Assembly: GCA_002473085.1 (NCBI GenBank)
Contig: DKTP01000051.1
Location: forward strand, 1-15,253
Reading direction: 5' to 3'
Source: Anaerolineales bacterium UBA7227
GTDB lineage: Bacteria; Chloroflexota; Anaerolineae; Anaerolineales; Villigracilaceae
Length of the DNA: 15,253 nucleotides
The position numbers and the translations under genes were made by a program. Positions within the stretch are counted from its first letter, which is position 1. The number at the start of each line of letters is the position of its first letter. The notes beneath the pieces were generated by a model. It was not told the DNA's origin. It ran no database searches and was given only the letters and a program-made list of their open reading frames with translations. This document shows positions 13,189 to 15,253 of this stretch, piece after piece.

Positions 13189-13297
13189 GCCCTGGCAGTT
13201 GGTGTGCCGGGGCGGAACTGTGATACCGGCTTCCCCTCGGCTCGGCGTCGGATGCAAGTCCAACCCGCAGGGACTGAGGCGAAGTGAATCCGTGGAG
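13189..13297 (+). promoter_or_regulatory. structured 5' leader of the rplU-rpmA-rpmE operon
   Basis: The leader can form several stems. Hairpin 1 pairs GCCCTGGCA (13189-13197) with TGCCGGGGC (13205-13213): nine pairs, one G-U, loop GTTGGTG. An outer stem CGGAT (13249-13253) with ATCCG (13288-13292) encloses a hairpin AGTCC (13257-13261) with GGACT (13271-13275). The loop bases GTTGG (13198-13202) are complementary to CCAAC (13260-13264), so a long-range pseudoknot is possible. An alternative hairpin GGAA (13214-13217) with TTCC (13231-13234) competes. The outer stem ends one base before the ribosome-binding site GGAG (13294-13297), so folding could control translation. Ribosomal protein operons are often autoregulated this way; that it happens here is inference. 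I do not match it to a named RNA class from memory. Confidence 0.6.
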
Positions 13298-13302
13298 AAA
13301 AA

Positions 13303-13965
13303 ATGAAATACGCAATCGTGGAAAGCGGCGGCAAGCAATACAAAGCCGTCGAAGGCGAAACCATCGTGGTGGACCGCCTGCCAGTGAACGCTGGCGATGA
13401 TTTCAAACTGGAGCGCGTCCTGTTTTTGGCGGACGGCGAACAGTTCTCGGTCGGGACTCCGCTCGTGAGCGGGATCGAGGCGCTGACTTCCGTCGTGGGG
13501 CATTTCCGCGGCGACAAGGTGGTGGCTTTCCGCTACAGCCCGAAGAAGCGCATCCGCGTCCGCCGCGGACACCGACAGAAGTACACCCGTCTGATGGTCG
13601 AATCGATCGGCGCGGCGGGCGAGACGCGGAGACGCGAGAAAACGCCCGAGGCGGCGCGCCCGGCCGAGGTCCAGGCGGAAGCGGACGACCTCGCCAGGAT
13701 CGAGGGAATCGGTCCGAAGGTCGCGGAAGCGTTGAGCGCGGCGGGAATCGTCACGTTCGCGCAGTTGGCCGAGTCCGACGCGGAAGGCATCCAGCAGATC
13801 ATGAAGGACGCCGGTTTGAAGATGATGAGTCCCGAAGGCTGGATTGCCCAGGCGAAACTGGCGGCGGCGGGCGAGTGGAAGGCTTTCGACAAGCTGCAGA
13901 AGGAACTGACGGCGGGACGCGTCGCCAAGCCTGCCGGAAAATCCGCGGCCGCGAAGAAGAAATAA
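13303..13965 (+). CDS. rplU: 50S ribosomal protein L21 with C-terminal helix-hairpin-helix domain
   Basis: Residues 1-103 are a complete L21: [34 protein letters not shown], and the RNA-binding block [21 protein letters not shown] (77-97). The family normally ends there at about 103 residues. Here a charged linker (104-127) leads to an extra domain at about 128-206. It begins [17 protein letters not shown], has [15 protein letters not shown] in the middle and ends [16 protein letters not shown]. This reads like the COG3743-type helix-hairpin-helix domain found alone or attached to other proteins. A lysine/alanine tail closes the chain. L21 binds 23S rRNA near L20; the role of the added domain is unknown. 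The ATG at 13303 has GGAG five bases upstream. L27 follows after 11 bases. Confidence 0.95.
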   Translation: MKYAIVESGGKQYKAVEGETIVVDRLPVNAGDDFKLERVLFLADGEQFSVGTPLVSGIEALTSVVGHFRGDKVVAFRYSPKKRIRVRRGHRQKYTRLMVESIGAAGETRRREKTPEAARPAEVQAEADDLARIEGIGPKVAEALSAAGIVTFAQLAESDAEGIQQIMKDAGLKMMSPEGWIAQAKLAAAGEWKAFDKLQKELTAGRVAKPAGKSAAAKKK

Positions 13966-13976
13966 GCGAGGTAGCA

Positions 13977-14234
13977 ATGGCACACAAAAAAGGCGGCGGC
14001 TCGAGCCGCAACGGACGAGACAGTAATTCCCAGCGTTTGGGCGTGAAGCGCTACGCTGGTCAATTTGTGCTGGCGGGAAACATCCTGGTCCGCCAGCGCG
14101 GGACGCGCATCAAGCCGGGCCTGAACGTGATGGTGGGCAAGGACGATACCCTGTTCGCCACTGCGGACGGCGTGGTGATGTATGATATTGTGCAGGGACG
14201 CAAGCGCGTGAACATCGTCCCGCAGGCGGAATAA
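13977..14234 (+). CDS. rpmA: 50S ribosomal protein L27
   Basis: The 85-residue product is standard L27. It has [20 protein letters not shown] at the N-terminus and then [21 protein letters not shown] and [14 protein letters not shown]. Its N-terminal arm reaches the peptidyl transferase centre. The chain begins directly with MAHKKGG, so it lacks the cleaved N-terminal extension of Firmicutes L27. The ATG at 13977 is chosen by this and by GAGGT upstream; a frame extending 34 codons back overlaps rplU and is not coding. The gap to rplU is 11 bases and to rpmE 1 base. Unlike its two operon partners it has no added domain. Confidence 0.97.
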   Translation: MAHKKGGGSSRNGRDSNSQRLGVKRYAGQFVLAGNILVRQRGTRIKPGLNVMVGKDDTLFATADGVVMYDIVQGRKRVNIVPQAE

Positions 14235-14235
14235 G

Positions 14236-14709
14236 ATGAAAGAGAAAATCCATCCCACTTACTATCCCGACGCAAAGGTGACCTGCGCGTCGTGCGGCAC
14301 GACCTGGACGACCGGCTCCACCCGGAAGGAACTGCGCGTGGACATCTGCTCGAACTGCCATCCGTATTTCACGGGCGAGGCGGCGCGCATCCTGGACATC
14401 GAAGGCCAGGTGGACCGCTTCTATAAGAAGGTGAAAGCCGCGCAGACGCACGTGGAGCAGAAGAAGGCGCGCGAGGCCGCCAAGTTGGAACGTCCCATCT
14501 CGGAGTTGGAGTTGAGCGACCGCGCCACGAACGCCCTGATCAAAGCCGGCATCAAAAACGTGCCGCAGTTCCTGGCGAAACTGGCCGAGGGCGACGAAGT
14601 CATGCTCGCCATCGAGGGATTCGGGCGCAAGCCGTTGATCGACGCCAGGAAGAAACTGAAGGCGATGGGATACGAACTTCCCGAAGCCGGCGCCGCCGAG
14701 GCTGCGTAA
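14236..14709 (+). CDS. rpmE: 50S ribosomal protein L31 with C-terminal RNA polymerase alpha-CTD-like domain
   Basis: Residues 1-70 are a zinc-type L31: [20 protein letters not shown], with four cysteines C17, C20, C38 and C41 as the metal site, and [10 protein letters not shown]31 normally ends near residue 70. Here a helical linker rich in lysine, alanine and glutamate (70-85) joins a second domain (86-149). It starts [20 protein letters not shown] and includes [21 protein letters not shown]. It aligns along its length with the alpha-subunit C-terminal domain of RNA polymerase (RPVDDLELTVRSANCL and NLGKKSLTEIK in E. coli). The DNA-contacting positions R265, N268, G296 and K298 of E. coli alpha correspond to R96, N99, G130 and K132. 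The function of the added domain is unknown. The order rpmE-tdk is also seen in Bacillus. Confidence 0.94.
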   Translation: MKEKIHPTYYPDAKVTCASCGTTWTTGSTRKELRVDICSNCHPYFTGEAARILDIEGQVDRFYKKVKAAQTHVEQKKAREAAKLERPISELELSDRATNALIKAGIKNVPQFLAKLAEGDEVMLAIEGFGRKPLIDARKKLKAMGYELPEAGAAEAA

Positions 14710-14719
14710 CGATCGTGCG

Positions 14720-14740
14720 GGACGGGTTGTCAATCCGCCC
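14720..14740. repeat. imperfect inverted repeat after rpmE
   Basis: GGACGGGTT (14720-14728) faces AATCCGCCC (14732-14740) around GTC, pairing at eight of nine positions with one G-U. It has the look of the short GGGCGG...CCGCCC intergenic repeats common in Chloroflexota genomes, but only one copy is in this window, so its repeat status is unproven. No T run follows. Confidence 0.35.
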
Positions 14741-14771
14741 TACACCGGTAATCTAATCTCGTGTAAACTTG

Positions 14772-14808
14772 ACGGGCAGATGCGATGAGCGTCTGCCCGT
14801 TTGAATTT
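14772..14808 (+). terminator. intrinsic terminator of the rplU-rpmA-rpmE operon
   Basis: ACGGGCAGATGC (14772-14783) pairs with GCGTCTGCCCGT (14789-14800): 12 pairs including one G-U, loop GATGA. TTGAATTT follows on the plus strand. It lies 62 bases after the rpmE stop and separates that operon from tdk. Confidence 0.85.
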
Positions 14809-14828
14809 TCAGGCTTAAATACAAAAGT

Positions 14829-14895
14829 CACAAAGCCTACGAAGGAAAACCATCACCATCGGACTTTTCCCCTTGTGAACTTCGCGTACTTTGTG
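14829..14895. repeat. long imperfect hairpin before tdk, dispersed-repeat-like
   Basis: CACAAAG (14829-14835) is complementary to CTTTGTG (14889-14895). Just inside, CGAAG (14840-14844) matches CTTCG (14880-14884), and GGAAAA (14844-14849) matches TTTTCC (14865-14870). Together these make an interrupted hairpin about 67 bases long. The CACAAAG...CTTTGTG style is one I recognise as common in intergenic repeats of many environmental genomes, but a single copy here cannot prove it. It ends 10 bases before the AGGAG of tdk, so it may also shape the tdk 5' leader. Confidence 0.5.
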
Positions 14896-14915
14896 TTGGC
14901 TCTTTAGGAGAGTAA

Positions 14916-15253
14916 ATGAGACATACCCACGGCTCGGTGGAAGTGATCTGCGGTTCGATGTTCAGCGGCAAGACGGACGAGTTGATCCGCCGTCTCGTGC
15001 GCGCGGTGATCGCGCGGCAGAAGGTGCAGGTCTTCAAACCCGCCGTTGACGTGCGCTACGCGGTCGAGAAGGTGACTTCCCACGCGGGCGCGGACTTCGA
15101 CGCGATCCCCGTCGAGCGGGCCGCGGACATCCGCTCCAAACTCGATCCCGACACGACCGTCGTCGGGATTGACGAGGCGCAGTTCATGGACGCGGAAGTG
15201 GCGATCATCGCCCGCGAACTGGCGGACCGAGGCGTCCGCGTCCTCGTGGCGGG
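14916..15253 (+). CDS. tdk: Thymidine kinase, N-terminal part (cut by window end)
   Basis: The first 112 codons of a type-II thymidine kinase are present; the gene continues past the window. The nucleotide-binding P-loop GSMFSGKTDELIRRL lies at residues 13-27, and the Mg-binding DEAQF follows at about 86-90 (in VVGIDEAQFMD). The enzyme phosphorylates thymidine with ATP in the salvage pathway in the cytoplasm. The zinc-binding and lasso regions, expected in the C-terminal half, are not in the window. The ATG at 14916-14918 has AGGAG at 14906-14910. It follows the ribosomal operon terminator and probably has its own promoter, which I could not place with confidence. The neighbour order rpmE-tdk is conserved in several phyla. 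Confidence 0.95.
   Translation, partial: MRHTHGSVEVICGSMFSGKTDELIRRLVRAVIARQKVQVFKPAVDVRYAVEKVTSHAGADFDAIPVERAADIRSKLDPDTTVVGIDEAQFMDAEVAIIARELADRGVRVLVA

Noticed and set aside
13183..13302. Cobalamin riboswitch in the rplU leader
   Set aside because: Pieces such as GATGCAAGTCC and GGAACTGTGA recall conserved cobalamin-box strings, but they are in the wrong order and the final box is missing. A ribosomal-protein operon is also an unlikely target.
12415..13983. 522-codon open frame on the minus strand across rplU and the divergent promoters
   Set aside because: It covers the plus-strand rplU gene and the consensus promoter, and part of it is the out-of-frame reading of the spermidine-synthase-like gene.

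Overview
The window looks like a piece of chromosome from a high-GC member of the Chloroflexota, most likely an Anaerolineae-type organism. This is inferred from gene content and style: a TIGR01906/DUF1461 membrane protein, an Asp23-family protein beside nusB, a TatC with an N-terminal extension, and ribosomal proteins with added domains. No rRNA or marker phylogeny is available in the window to prove it. Coding density is high and no gap exceeds 300 bases.

Layout. (1) 40-2223: a CPBP-type membrane protease (-), a visibly AT-richer BrnT/BrnA-like toxin-antitoxin pair (+), and a patatin-like hydrolase (-) whose end overlaps the antitoxin tail to tail. (2) 2276-5237: a GT-C-like multi-pass membrane glycosyltransferase (+), then rplS (L19) with its own promoter and a clear intrinsic terminator, then a class-I glutamine-amidotransferase-like peptidase C26 (PuuD type). 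(3) 5238-5353: a short converging intergenic region holding three separate palindromes or hairpins. (4) 5354-13112: a long minus-strand series. Read in its own direction it is a membrane-anchored spermidine-synthase-like protein, DUF1461, then fabG, Asp23, nusB, tatA/B, tatC, and a large secreted protein with starch-binding-like domains and a TIM-barrel-like C-terminus. From fabG through tatC the genes overlap or are separated by only a few bases, so they are probably one operon with a promoter before fabG. (5) 13113-13302: a divergent promoter region with a near-consensus promoter for rplU and a roughly 120-base structured leader. (6) 13303-14709: rplU, rpmA, rpmE (L21, L27, L31), closed by a terminator. 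(7) 14829-15253: a repeat-like hairpin and the first part of tdk, which runs off the window end.

The most unusual feature is in the ribosomal protein operon. L21 carries an extra C-terminal helix-hairpin-helix domain, like the stand-alone COG3743-type domain. L31 carries an extra C-terminal domain that reads like the C-terminal domain of the RNA polymerase alpha subunit, and it keeps the positions that contact DNA in E. coli alpha. L27 between them is of normal length. Two different ribosomal proteins in one operon have therefore each gained a nucleic-acid-binding type domain, behind a leader that can fold next to the rplU ribosome-binding site. Other points of note are a TatC lacking two glutamates that bind signal peptides in E. 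coli, two genes that look leaderless, and a fabG-Asp23-nusB arrangement that parallels accBC-yqhY-nusB of Bacillus.
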